DNA of 64,000 nucleotides from Chloroflexota bacterium (GCA_004347695.1 SLTK01000007.1:908823-972822), one strand, 5' to 3'. Shown: positions 33,169 to 41,389, counted from the stretch's first letter. The notes: generated by a model from the sequence alone, not told the origin. Numbers and translations: made by a program.

Positions 33169-33726
33169 ATGACCAGAGCCCGTCCGGCTTATTTACCTGG
33201 GCTTTTCTATCATTTCTATAACCGAGGACACGGCCGCGCGAACATCTTCAAAGAAGACGAAAACTATTTATTTGTGATTCGCAAAATCAAGGAATATACA
33301 AAATCCCTGAACCTGTCCATGATCGCCTATTGCCTGATGCCTAACCATTATCATTTTCTGGTCAGGCAGGATGGTGATTCTCCGGCTGGGTTATTACCGC
33401 AGCGAGTATTCAATAGCTACTCAAAAGCTTATAACAAATGGTATGACCATCACGGCACCCTTTTCGAGTCACCCTACCAGGTCAAATTAATCGAAAAAGA
33501 CGCACATCTATTGCATTTGTGCAGGTATATTCATGGCAATCCCCAAAAGGACGGCCTGGTTCAAAACCTGGCAGAATGGCCTTATTCGAATTACCTGGAG
33601 TGGCTTGGTGACCGCAATGGATCACTGGTTGATATGGATTTTGTGCGAGATCATTTCGCCACTGGTTCAACTTACCGCTCCTTCGTGCAGGAAGGCCTTT
33701 TAGTAAGCGCTCACGAAGAATTCTAA
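33169..33726 (+). CDS. REP-associated tyrosine transposase (Y1/IS200-like)
   Basis: A 185-residue HUH-type nuclease. The N-terminal RPAYLPGLFYHFYNRG, the two-histidine motif CLMPNHYHFLV and the LCRYIHGNPQKDGLV segment with the likely catalytic tyrosine are the marks of the RAYT branch of the IS200/IS605 superfamily. Such proteins bind and cleave REP hairpins as single strands. Copies of the GGTGC/GCACC hairpin repeats lie on both sides, and more occur elsewhere in the window, so the pair looks like a REP system in residence. The frame is intact. AGAGG lies before the ATG. Confidence 0.9.
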   Translation: MTRARPAYLPGLFYHFYNRGHGRANIFKEDENYLFVIRKIKEYTKSLNLSMIAYCLMPNHYHFLVRQDGDSPAGLLPQRVFNSYSKAYNKWYDHHGTLFESPYQVKLIEKDAHLLHLCRYIHGNPQKDGLVQNLAEWPYSNYLEWLGDRNGSLVDMDFVRDHFATGSTYRSFVQEGLLVSAHEEF

Positions 33727-33826
33727 ACTTACTACCCCGAGCAGTTGCATACACTTGCTCTTCAAAACGAAATAGATTGGCTTTCTTGTTGAAGGGTTCT
33801 GGGTGCAACATAGCCGGTAGCTTCTG

Positions 33827-34220
33827 GGTGCGAGGCACTTTTACAGTGCCTTGCACCTGTTCTTTTGTGAATTGGGCATGCAAGAGCAGGTGCATCGCTC
33901 CTAATTTCGTGATTGGTTAGCATCATTGTTCACCCAGGAGCAACGCACCCGAAAATACTTTGGTGCGAGGCGCTTACACAGTGCCTTGCACCTGCATTTT
34001 GGTGAATTGGACATGCAAGAACTGGTGCATCGCTCCTCGTTCCGTGATTATTTGGCGTCATTGTTCACCCAGGAGCAACGCACCCGAAAATACTTTGGTG
34101 CAAGGCACTTACACAGTGCCTTGCACCTGTTCTTTTGTGAATTGGACATGCAAGAACTGGTGCATCGCTCCTAATTTCGTGATTGTTTGGCTTCATTGTT
34201 CACCCAGGAGCAACGCACCC
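33827..34220 (+). repeat. Tandem array, 135-bp unit, of the double-hairpin repeat
   Basis: Units start at 33827, 33962 and 34097 with an exact 135-bp period; the third ends after 124 bp. Each unit has hairpin 1 (GGTGC, AGGCAC arm, loop, GTGCC, GCACC) and hairpin 2 (GGTGCATCGCTCCT ... AGGAGCAACGCACC). The spacing is too long and the units are too palindromic for a CRISPR. A more degenerate relic lies at 33740-33812. This array is the right flank of the transposase gene, and the 33727-34296 spacer contains no gene. Confidence 0.9.
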
Positions 34221-34256
34221 AGCTATTAATTCTCCGTGAGCTCTTTGGCATAAATT

Positions 34257-34284
34257 TTTGCATCTGGCGCGCCTGCGGTATAAT
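34257..34284 (+). promoter_or_regulatory. Promoter of the acyltransferase-like gene
   Basis: TATAAT at 34279-34284 with TTTGCA at 34257-34262 (16-nt spacer). The ATG at 34297 follows 12 nt after the -10 box, so the leader would be about 5 nt and lacks a ribosome site. Confidence 0.5.
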
Positions 34285-34296
34285 CTCCAAATACAC

Positions 34297-35310
34297 ATGG
34301 AACTTACACACCACACCACCTTCCCCACTGACCTGCGAAATGAATGGAACGCGCTGCTGGACGAAAGCGTCAGCCACGTTCCTTTTTTACGCTTCGATTA
34401 CATCCAAACCTGGTGGGAACACCGCGGCGGCGGCGAATGGCCGCAGGCAGAATTGGCTCTTGTGACTGCCCGCCAGGATGGCCGCTTGATCGGCATTGCG
34501 CCTTTCTTTTTCACGCCGAACCATGATGGACGTCCAGCGCTTATGCTGCTGGGCAGTATCGAAATCTCCGATTACCTCGACTTGATCGTTCGCCCGGCTG
34601 ATCTGCCCGCCTTTCTTGACCATCTTCTACCCTTCCTCACCCAACCAGGGTTTCCCGCCTGGCAGGGGCTGGACCTCTATAATCTTCTGGATACATCCCC
34701 GACCGTTGCTGCGCTGGAAGCAGCGGCCAGAAAACACAACCTCTCCTTTCGCCGGGAACAGTTGCAGCACTCCCCTTACATTCCGCTGCCCGGTGACTGG
34801 GAGACTTATCTGGCTTCCATCGACAAAAAACAGCGGCACGAAATTCGCCGTAAAATGCGCAAGGCCGAGACCGCAGAAGTCCCGGTGCGCTGGTACATTG
34901 TCACCGACGACGCTACGCTGGACAGTGAAATAGAGGCATTCCTGGACTTGATGCAACAGGATGAAGAAAAAGCCGCGTTTTTGACCCCTGTAATGCGCCA
35001 GACCATGCATGCCATTATTCGCTGTGCATTCGAAGAGGATTGTCTGCTGCTGGCTTTCATGGAAGTGGGCGATCAAAAGGCGGCCGGTTATATCATGTTC
35101 GATTACCTCGACCGGGTCTGGGTGTATAACTCTGGCTTTGACCACCGGTTCATGGAATACTCACCTGGCTGGGTGTTGCTGGGCTACCTGCTGCAGTGGG
35201 CTACCGAACACCGCCGCATCGAATTCGATTTCATGCGCGGCAACGAGGATTACAAGTACCGCTTTGGCGCTGTGGACCGCTTTGTGCTGCGCGCCGTCCT
35301 CACGCACTGA
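34297..35310 (+). CDS. GNAT-like acyltransferase (BioF2/CelD type)
   Basis: A 337-residue cytosolic protein with the double-GNAT outline of BioF2-like/CelD proteins: RFDYIQTWWEH near the N-terminus, RLIGIAPFF, then IDKKQRHEIRRKMRKAE in the middle, and AGYIMFDYLDRVWVYNSGFD followed by FDFMRGNEDYKYRFG. The Lys/Arg-rich middle motif and the C-terminal FMRGxExYKxxF are typical of this family. Possible roles include capsule or lipid acylation, but the acceptor is unknown. It ends 16 bp before the preferred Mrp start, so the two are probably cotranscribed. Confidence 0.78.
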   Translation: MELTHHTTFPTDLRNEWNALLDESVSHVPFLRFDYIQTWWEHRGGGEWPQAELALVTARQDGRLIGIAPFFFTPNHDGRPALMLLGSIEISDYLDLIVRPADLPAFLDHLLPFLTQPGFPAWQGLDLYNLLDTSPTVAALEAAARKHNLSFRREQLQHSPYIPLPGDWETYLASIDKKQRHEIRRKMRKAETAEVPVRWYIVTDDATLDSEIEAFLDLMQQDEEKAAFLTPVMRQTMHAIIRCAFEEDCLLLAFMEVGDQKAAGYIMFDYLDRVWVYNSGFDHRFMEYSPGWVLLGYLLQWATEHRRIEFDFMRGNEDYKYRFGAVDRFVLRAVLTH

Positions 35311-35326
35311 GAAAGGTTCGGCCGTT

Positions 35327-36394
35327 TTGATCACCACCGGGCAGATTCTCGAGGTGCTGCAAAAAGTAGTTGACCCCGAACTGGGGCATAACATTGTTGC
35401 GTTGGGAATGGTGCGCGATCTCACCGTCCATCCCGGCGGCGAAGTGTCCTTCACCCTGGCGTTGACCATTCCAACCTGCCCGATGAAAGACCATATGGCC
35501 TTCAATGCGCGTCAACTGCTGACCACGCTGCCGGATGTGAGCAAGGTCGAGATTACCTTTGGCGAGATGACCGATGAGGAACGTAAAAATGCCTTTTCCA
35601 TGGCACGTCCCATCCCGCCGAAATTAAATGCCTTCAATAAAATTGGCAGGGTGATAGCTGTCATGAGCGGTAAGGGCGGCGTGGGCAAATCCTCGCTTAC
35701 CGCCCTTTTGGCGGTCATGCTGGTGCGCAGCGGGAAAAAGGTTGGCATCCTGGACGCGGATGTCACCGGCCCAAGCATTCCAAAATTGTTTGGCTTGCCG
35801 GCTGGCGGTCTGCGCGGCAGCGCACAAGGCATTCTGCCCGCCATTACCCCGCTCGGGATCCGCATTGTCTCCACCAATTTACTGGTGCCCGAAGAAGACA
35901 CCGCTGTCATATGGCGCGGGCCTTTGATTTCAGGCACCATCCAGCAGTTTTACAATGAGGTGCTGTGGGGAAAGTTGGATGTGTTGTTGGTGGATTTACC
36001 CCCGGGTACGGCTGACGCAGCGATCACCGTAATCAAGAACCTGCCGCTTTCAGGCGCGCTTCTGGTCACATCACCGCAGCAACTGGCCGCCCTGGTGGTG
36101 CGCAAGGCAGTTCATATGCTGCAAAGCCTGGACATCCCGGTGCTTGGGCTGATTGAAAATTTCAGCTACTATCGCGATCCTCAAACCGGCGTAATTCACG
36201 AAATCTTTGGGCCGAGCCATGCCGGCGAAATCGCGGAGCTAACCGGGACACCACTGCAGCTGCGTCTGGCTATCGATCCCGCGCTTACCGGTCTGTGTGA
36301 CACCGGACAAATCGAGCAGGCGGATACCACTGCGCTTGAACCGCTGCTCGCTCTTTTTCTCCCTGCCGGCACCGCGGTCTCGAACAGAAATTAG
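35327..36394 (+). CDS. Mrp/NBP35-family ATP-binding Fe-S carrier
   Basis: A 355-residue protein. An N-terminal MIP18/DUF59 domain (VLQKVVDPELGHNIVALGMV, then TIPTCPMKDHM) is fused to the deviant Walker A ATPase (VMSGKGGVGKSS) with VDLPPGTADA and GLIENFSYY. It should assemble or deliver Fe-S clusters. The usual CxxC pair near the C-terminus is DPQTG here. The TTG at 35327 is chosen with AAAGG upstream, because the MIP18 domain starts right after it. Its stop overlaps that of a convergent small membrane protein gene. Confidence 0.9.
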   Translation: MITTGQILEVLQKVVDPELGHNIVALGMVRDLTVHPGGEVSFTLALTIPTCPMKDHMAFNARQLLTTLPDVSKVEITFGEMTDEERKNAFSMARPIPPKLNAFNKIGRVIAVMSGKGGVGKSSLTALLAVMLVRSGKKVGILDADVTGPSIPKLFGLPAGGLRGSAQGILPAITPLGIRIVSTNLLVPEEDTAVIWRGPLISGTIQQFYNEVLWGKLDVLLVDLPPGTADAAITVIKNLPLSGALLVTSPQQLAALVVRKAVHMLQSLDIPVLGLIENFSYYRDPQTGVIHEIFGPSHAGEIAELTGTPLQLRLAIDPALTGLCDTGQIEQADTTALEPLLALFLPAGTAVSNRN

Positions 36395-36663
36395 GCTGTG
36401 AACAGGATCGTCAGCATACTGCCGGTAATGATCGCAAAAAAAATCCCGGCGAAGAGGTGACTTCCCTGGTTGAGCGCCGCGTACAACCCAAACGGAGCCA
36501 GAATCAAAGCCAGCATAGCTGCCGCAGCCGCATAGAACCGCCGGTTTTTACCCCCGAGGTTGAATAACCGGAATTTGCCCCGCCCGATGGATGCGTCGGC
36601 TCGTTTCACATCTCCTATTTTACTTGAGAATGCAGGGGTGAGCGTGTTATGCAGATTTTTCAT
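36391..36663 (-). CDS. Small two-helix membrane protein, unknown function
   Basis: A 90-residue protein with a polar, basic N-terminal half and two hydrophobic helices at the C-terminus (AAAAAMLALILAPFGLYAAL and LFAGIFFAIITGSMLTILF). I do not recognise the family. The ATG at 36663 is a choice; the frame stays open to 36714. Its stop overlaps that of the Mrp gene by 3 bp on the opposite strand. Coding status is probable because the hydrophobic pattern is clean, but it is not certain. Confidence 0.5.
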   Translation of the reverse strand: MKNLHNTLTPAFSSKIGDVKRADASIGRGKFRLFNLGGKNRRFYAAAAAMLALILAPFGLYAALNQGSHLFAGIFFAIITGSMLTILFTA

Positions 36664-36798
36664 GCCGCTCGGTGACTTTATTAACAGTTTTTGGTGACAA
36701 TCGGCAATCCACACTTTTTACCGGATATGCTATCCTATCCCCTGTACATTGGGTCCATTTCAATTACTGTCCTAGATGTAGAGGAAAGGATTTTTTTC

Positions 36799-36969
36799 AT
36801 GACTTACGTAATAACGGATGATTGCATTCAGTGCGGTGCTTGCGAGTCCGAGTGCCCGGAAGGCGCTATCGCCGAGGTTAGTGGTCTGTATGTGATCGAT
36901 GCCTCCAAGTGCCAGGATTGTGGGTCGTGCGCGGATGTTTGCCCGACCGGCGCTACACAACCTGCCTAG
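36799..36969 (+). CDS. 2[4Fe-4S] ferredoxin
   Basis: A 56-residue clostridial-type ferredoxin with two CxxCxxCxxxCP motifs: CIQCGACESECPEGAI and CQDCGSCADVCPTGAT. It would carry low-potential electrons for anaerobic enzymes. The start at 36799 has GAGGAAAGGA upstream, and the gene ends at a strong terminator, so it is monocistronic. Confidence 0.95.
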   Translation: MTYVITDDCIQCGACESECPEGAIAEVSGLYVIDASKCQDCGSCADVCPTGATQPA

Positions 36970-36989
36970 TTCAACCTGATATATTGCGA

Positions 36990-37020
36990 CAGAGCAGCCG
37001 TTAGCTGCTCTGTTTTGTTT
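36990..37020 (+). terminator. Rho-independent terminator of the ferredoxin gene
   Basis: CAGAGCAGC, loop CGTTA, GCTGCTCTG, followed by TTTTGTTT. A perfect 9-bp stem 20 bp after the stop codon. Confidence 0.93.
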
Positions 37021-37069
37021 AATGCAACGTCCTGGCCTGCCATCAGCCGGGGCCTAATTGGACGCATGA

Positions 37070-37075
37070 TATAAT
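37070..37075 (+). promoter_or_regulatory. -10 box of the DsbA-like gene, leaderless
   Basis: TATAAT ends 6 nt before the ATG at 37082. No ribosome site is present, so transcription probably begins at the start codon. The -35 region is not consensus. Confidence 0.55.
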
Positions 37076-37081
37076 TTTGGC

Positions 37082-37909
37082 ATGGGTGAACAATATTCCC
37101 CTTCAGCGGGTCAAAAGGAAAACAGGCGCCGCATCCGGCCAAAAACCGACTGGCGCTCTTTAGCGCTGCTCGGTGGGGCTGCGCTTTTTTTTGCTCTGGG
37201 TTTGATTGCCGGTTTTTTCATGTGGGGGCGCCCTCTCTCTGCTGCCAGAGTCGAACTGGCCAGCGTCAAGTCCCAGTTGGAAAACCTCCAAACGTCGGTT
37301 TTACCAGCGGCGGGGCAAGCCAGCCAGGCTGACACCGCTCAACCTGCTGCCGAGGGCGAGATTCAGCAAGTCACCCGCTATCCGGTGACCGAGGATGGCG
37401 ACCCATCTTATGGTCCGGCTGACGCGCCGATCACCATTATTGAATTCAGTGATTTTGAATGCCCCTATTGCCAGCGCTGGCACGAAGAAGTCTGGAAAAA
37501 GTTAGCAGCGGCGTATCCAACCCAGATTCGGCTGGTTTATCGTGACTTCCCTCTTTACAGCATTCACCCGAATGCCGGCCCGGCAGCCAATGCTGCGGAG
37601 TGTGCCAATGAGCAAGGAAAATACTGGGAGTTCCACGACTTGCTTTTCAGCGGCGCTGAAAAATTGGGTGACGTTGCTTATCAAACTTATGCCAGTTCAC
37701 TGAATATGGATTTGAATGCATTTCAACAGTGTTTGGACGAAAATCGCTACGAGGCTGAGGTCACTGCTGATTTCGAATATGCTTCCAGCATTGGTATATC
37801 ATCCACCCCCACTTTCTTTATCAACGGCGTGGCATTAATTGGTGCCCAGCCGTTTGAGGTATTCCAGGAAGTCATCGAATTAGAATTGGCCGGGAAATTA
37901 TCTCAATAA
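37082..37909 (+). CDS. Membrane-anchored DsbA-like thioredoxin-fold oxidoreductase
   Basis: A 275-residue protein with a basic cytoplasmic N-terminus, one membrane helix (ALLGGAALFFALGLIAGFFMW), a coiled-coil/linker and an extracytoplasmic DsbA-like domain. EFSDFECPYCQRWHEEVW holds the redox CPYC, VYRDFPL is the typical strand, and STPTFFINGVAL is the cis-Pro segment. It would form disulfides in exported proteins. It lies 10 bp before the deoxynucleoside kinase gene and may share its transcript. Confidence 0.92.
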   Translation: MGEQYSPSAGQKENRRRIRPKTDWRSLALLGGAALFFALGLIAGFFMWGRPLSAARVELASVKSQLENLQTSVLPAAGQASQADTAQPAAEGEIQQVTRYPVTEDGDPSYGPADAPITIIEFSDFECPYCQRWHEEVWKKLAAAYPTQIRLVYRDFPLYSIHPNAGPAANAAECANEQGKYWEFHDLLFSGAEKLGDVAYQTYASSLNMDLNAFQQCLDENRYEAEVTADFEYASSIGISSTPTFFINGVALIGAQPFEVFQEVIELELAGKLSQ

Positions 37910-37919
37910 CAGGGGCCTG

Positions 37920-38582
37920 ATGAAAAAATTTATCGCTGTTGCCGGTAATATTGGTGTGGGCAAATCCACCCTGGTTCATCTGCTGTGCGAAAAAATGGGA
38001 TGGGAGCCCTTTTACGAGCCCGTCACCGAAAACCCCTATATCGCTGATTTCTATAAAGATATGAATGCCTGGAGCTTTCACTCCCAGGTCTTCTTTCTAA
38101 CCCACCGGCTGCGCATCCACCAGCGTATTCTTGCTTTCCCCGGTTCCGTCATTCAGGACCGCAGCATATACGAGGATGCTGAAGTCTTTGCTCACAACTT
38201 GTACCTGCAGGGTAACCTTAATGAGCGCGACTACGAAACGTACCGCGCACTTTACCTGACCGTTGCGGATTTTATTCCCCCGCCAGATCTGGTCATCTAC
38301 TTAAGGGCAGCATCAAACACCTTGCAGAAACGAATCAACCTGCGCGACCGTGATTATGAGCGCAAAATTCCTACCGAATATCTCGATCAACTGAATCAAC
38401 TGTACGAACAATGGATCAATAATTTCACCCTCTGCCCGGTATTGACCGTTCCTGCGGATGATTTGGATTACGTTGCTCACCCTCGCCACTGCGATTTGAT
38501 TCTGGCGAAGGTGCAGGAAAAACTAACCGGCAAGGATGAAGTGATCTTCTCTGCCGAAGAAGTTAATATGGCGACCGATTAA
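37920..38582 (+). CDS. Deoxynucleoside kinase (first of two)
   Basis: A 220-residue dNK-family enzyme. P-loop AGNIGVGKST, EPVTENPYIADFYKD with the substrate glutamate, the VIQDRSIYEDAEVFA DRS motif, YLRAASNTLQKRI, and the lid RDRDYERKIP with its arginines. It phosphorylates deoxynucleosides for salvage; base preference (dA/dG or dC) cannot be read confidently. A paralogue lies at 40538, on the other side of the DnaA-box region, as in firmicutes with paired dAK/dGK. Confidence 0.92.
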   Translation: MKKFIAVAGNIGVGKSTLVHLLCEKMGWEPFYEPVTENPYIADFYKDMNAWSFHSQVFFLTHRLRIHQRILAFPGSVIQDRSIYEDAEVFAHNLYLQGNLNERDYETYRALYLTVADFIPPPDLVIYLRAASNTLQKRINLRDRDYERKIPTEYLDQLNQLYEQWINNFTLCPVLTVPADDLDYVAHPRHCDLILAKVQEKLTGKDEVIFSAEEVNMATD

Positions 38583-38630
38583 TCTTTCGGCCGGATTGAT
38601 TCTTTACCCTTTTACACCATTAACAGCCCA

Positions 38631-38891
38631 TCACCGCGGTTCTACGGTTATTTTTATAGCCGTACGCACTTTTCCATCGATGTCCACATCGACGAATTCG
38701 GGAATGCAAATGATCGGGATGCCGTCTTCGGCCAAATAACCTTTGGCCAACACCAGTGCCTTAACAGCCTGGTTAACTGCGCCTGCTCCAATCGCCTGCA
38801 CTTCGGCATGTTTATGCTCGCGCATCACCCCTGCAATTGCCCCGGCTACTGCGGCGGTACGAGAGTTTGCTTTGACCTTAATGACGTCCAT
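38631..38891 (-). CDS. spoVS: Stage V sporulation protein S homologue
   Basis: An 86-residue Alba-like protein with the near-invariant SpoVS sequence: VIKVKANSRTAAVAGAIAG, VQAIGAGAVNQAVKAL, and FVDVDIDGKVRTAIKITVEP. The start at 38891 gives exactly the family length and has AAAGGA upstream. SpoVS is found in non-sporulating bacteria too, where its nucleic-acid-binding role is poorly defined. It is the gene nearest to the DnaA-box cluster, transcribed away from it. Confidence 0.95.
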   Translation of the reverse strand: MDVIKVKANSRTAAVAGAIAGVMREHKHAEVQAIGAGAVNQAVKALVLAKGYLAEDGIPIICIPEFVDVDIDGKVRTAIKITVEPR

Positions 38892-38957
38892 GGCTAAGAA
38901 TCCTTTCTCGTGGTTGGTCGACGCCAAGCAAACATTTTTGTCCAGGGACAAAATCAT

Positions 38958-39480
38958 ACACCAATTCCATAAAAATTGTACAAGAATATCCGTTCAGATA
39001 CAAGCATCCAGAAACAAACTGATCTATACAATCAAAATACCGAATTTATTCGATTGGATGATACAGGATTGAAAGGATTCTTTTTATTCATAAGAAAAGT
39101 AGATTTAGCAGTATTAGTAGGGGCTGTGGAATTGTGGATAACCTCGAAAAAGAATGAGAATAGCTTTAAAGGTGAAAATTTTAGCCATAGTTATTCCTCA
39201 GTTAGCTTAGAAAACTTGTCCCTTTATTCGACGCCTCTGTTGACAAATTAGATGGGGGAATCCGGATTGACGCGATTTTTTTTGTAGTTTTTGGAGATTT
39301 CGGTCTTGAGCCAAACACACCCCCATATATGGGGGTGTGGGGTGGTGCCATAAACCCTATAAATCGAACGTTTTTTCAGATTTGTCCACAATTCAAACGC
39401 TTTATCCACAGTTTTTGCGGAGTTATCCACATCTTTACCCAGGTGGACGCAAAACCCGGCCGGGGAATACCCCCACATCT
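38958..39480. other. Candidate oriC: AT-rich spacer with phased DnaA boxes
   Basis: No gene is seen here. DnaA boxes: TTATCCACA at 39402-39410 and 39423-39431, TTGTCCACA at 39382-39390, all forward and spaced 20-21 bp, and a perfect reverse box at 39133-39141 overlapping a weaker one at 39125. Between them lie T-rich tracts (39272-39300) that could unwind, and a 24-bp palindrome. Context: parS sites 15 kb and dnaN 20 kb to the left. No dnaA gene is near. A DnaA-titration locus or plain promoter regulation are alternatives. Confidence 0.55.
39316..39339. repeat. Perfect 24-bp palindrome within the DnaA-box spacer
   Basis: CACACCCCC, ATATAT, GGGGGTGTG: a perfect palindrome without a loop gap, 43 bp before the first forward DnaA box. 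It could be a protein-binding site or a cruciform/terminator stem. Confidence 0.7.
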
Positions 39481-39486
39481 AGTAGG

Positions 39487-40491
39487 CTATACGCCATATT
39501 TTTTCGCCCACTCGTCCAGCGTTTCTTCGACGCCGTCCAGATAGCTGTCCAGCATGGCCAGCCGTTCTTCAAAAGGCTTATCCAAAAGCCCCAGTTCATG
39601 ACAGGCATCTGCCCATGGGGTTTGCTGACTGTCGTCTGGATGGAGGACATGTACCGCCCGCGTCCAGGTACGCAGCACCAGCCATAAAGCAGCCGGCGTG
39701 TTTTCTTCGTTTAGCGCGGCTGCAGCACGTTCGTAATAAAGCAAACGAGGCGGAGCCAATCGTGGCGGTACTTCCTTAATTTGACTGGCAGCTTGCAGGC
39801 TTTCTTTCCAGGGCTCGAACCATTGGGCCAGATCCGGCGCGGAATAACCATCCGGCGTGAAAAGGTCCAACAAGCCGGCAGCCATCCCCGGCCTTCCAAC
39901 AGCCTGGGCGTACTCTGGAAATTGCAGTATGAAGCGCCGCTCAGTCAACGGCGCGGCATGGATGACGGCGATGCTGTTTGCTGCATTTTCCAGTGCAGAC
40001 AAATAAAGCAGCAGGCGAGCAGAAGTACTGGGATCAGGCTGAAGGTGCAGTCTCATCCATCCTTGGCGGGCGCTTTCCGCCAATTTACGCGCCCGGGTGA
40101 TTACATTTTCCGGCTGGTTGAATTGCGCGCCAGCGCTGGCCTGGGTAAATTCGAACCAGTGCTGCATGTCGTATAAGGCCGCCGCGTTATTGACCAGATG
40201 GGACCCAACCCAGGGATCCACCCGCAGGTGACGCGGCTGATGGAACACTGTCTGCGAATAATGAGCAATATCAAGATGCACTTCATCCGAGATATGCACC
40301 ACTTCGCGCGGGAAGGCCGGCGTACTGGTATGCACGCAAACCAGGTCGATGTCGGTGGTGCCGCCCAGCAGCGGCGCATCACTTAACAACGAACCGGTCA
40401 GGTAGATGCAGGCCAGCCCGCGGTAGCGCCGGGCGTACTTTTCGGCAGAATCACGGGCAATGGCATGTAAGGCTTCCTGGGTTATACGCAT
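39487..40491 (-). CDS. Nucleotidyltransferase-fold protein
   Basis: A 334-residue protein. The pol-beta-type active site is visible near residue 33: YLTGSLLSDAPLLGGTTDID, with GS and the DxD pair, and a third acid in EVHLDIAHY. The rest is helical (SARLLLYLSALENAANSIAV) and resembles the substrate-binding part of aminoglycoside- or streptomycin-type nucleotidyltransferases, but I cannot name the substrate. Its stop lies close to the DnaA-box region. It is in line with, and 46 bp from, the second deoxynucleoside kinase gene. Confidence 0.75.
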   Translation of the reverse strand: MRITQEALHAIARDSAEKYARRYRGLACIYLTGSLLSDAPLLGGTTDIDLVCVHTSTPAFPREVVHISDEVHLDIAHYSQTVFHQPRHLRVDPWVGSHLVNNAAALYDMQHWFEFTQASAGAQFNQPENVITRARKLAESARQGWMRLHLQPDPSTSARLLLYLSALENAANSIAVIHAAPLTERRFILQFPEYAQAVGRPGMAAGLLDLFTPDGYSAPDLAQWFEPWKESLQAASQIKEVPPRLAPPRLLYYERAAAALNEENTPAALWLVLRTWTRAVHVLHPDDSQQTPWADACHELGLLDKPFEERLAMLDSYLDGVEETLDEWAKKYGV

Positions 40492-40537
40492 TCGTTTTCC
40501 CCTGAGCGGTTAGTTTGTCAGCAGGCGGTTTGCTTTA

Positions 40538-41188
40538 TTATGCGCTTCGCCCACCGGCCAGCGGAAGTTCGGGTTGGAAGGGCGGTAACTGTAATGCCTG
40601 GCGAATCCGGTTCTCGATCCAATCCAAATCCTCGGGCTTGTGGACGAAATCCAGAGCGTTGCTATCGATCACCAGCACCGGCGTTTTGCGCTGTGGAGAC
40701 AGGTAATAATCGTCGTAAGCCTGATTCAATTCTTGAATGTAGCCTGCTTCCATGTTGCGCTCGTAGGGCCGGTCGCGCATGGTAATTCGCTGCAGCAGGG
40801 TGGTGGTCTCAGCGCGCAAGTAAACCACCAGCGCAGGCGTCGCCATTTTTTCCGCCAGCGCCTCATGCACCCGGTAATACATTTCCAGTTCGTCGCCCTT
40901 CAAGTTAATAGAGGCGAACAGGGCATCCTTTTCAAAAGTATAGTCGCTGATCAGATGCAAACCCTGGCTCAGCAGTTGTGGGACGTTGCGATTCTGCTGG
41001 TGATAGCGGCTGAGCAGGAAAAATATCTGCGTCTGAAAGGCATAACGCGCCCGATCGGCGTAGAAATTGCTCAGGAACGGATTTTCTTCGAACACTTCCA
41101 ATAGCAGATTTGCTTCGATACGCGGTTGGAGCAACCGGGCTAATGTTGTTTTTCCCACCCCGATGACGCCCTCGATTGCAAAATACAT
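40538..41188 (-). CDS. Deoxynucleoside kinase (second of two)
   Basis: A 216-residue dNK-family kinase. P-loop EGVIGVGKTT, FEENPFLSNFYADRARYAFQ, LISDYTFEKDALFA in place of the usual DRS motif, YLRAETTTLLQRI and RDRPYERNM lid. It differs clearly from the paralogue at 37920: DRS is replaced by DYT, as in the dCK/dGK-like branch of some firmicutes, so the two kinases probably divide the deoxynucleosides between them. Confidence 0.9.
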   Translation of the reverse strand: MYFAIEGVIGVGKTTLARLLQPRIEANLLLEVFEENPFLSNFYADRARYAFQTQIFFLLSRYHQQNRNVPQLLSQGLHLISDYTFEKDALFASINLKGDELEMYYRVHEALAEKMATPALVVYLRAETTTLLQRITMRDRPYERNMEAGYIQELNQAYDDYYLSPQRKTPVLVIDSNALDFVHKPEDLDWIENRIRQALQLPPFQPELPLAGGRSA

Positions 41189-41389
41189 GGTGCTCCTTGA
41201 TTCACCCAGCGCAGACCGCCGCTGTACAAATTAGCTTGTGCTTAATATACCATAAGTTATGCTCGGGTCTCTTTGTGGCCGACTAGCTGCGCTGATTCAG
41301 CGGTCCGGATAGCTTACATCCAGACTCAACGATGCTCGACCCGCTTTATACGGGTCGAAAAGACACACAGAAACGCTTACCCTGTGCAA

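Noticed and set aside
33827-34220. CRISPR-like array
   Set aside because: The period is 135 bp, the units are nearly identical over their full length without unique spacers, and no cas gene is present. It is a tandem palindromic repeat.
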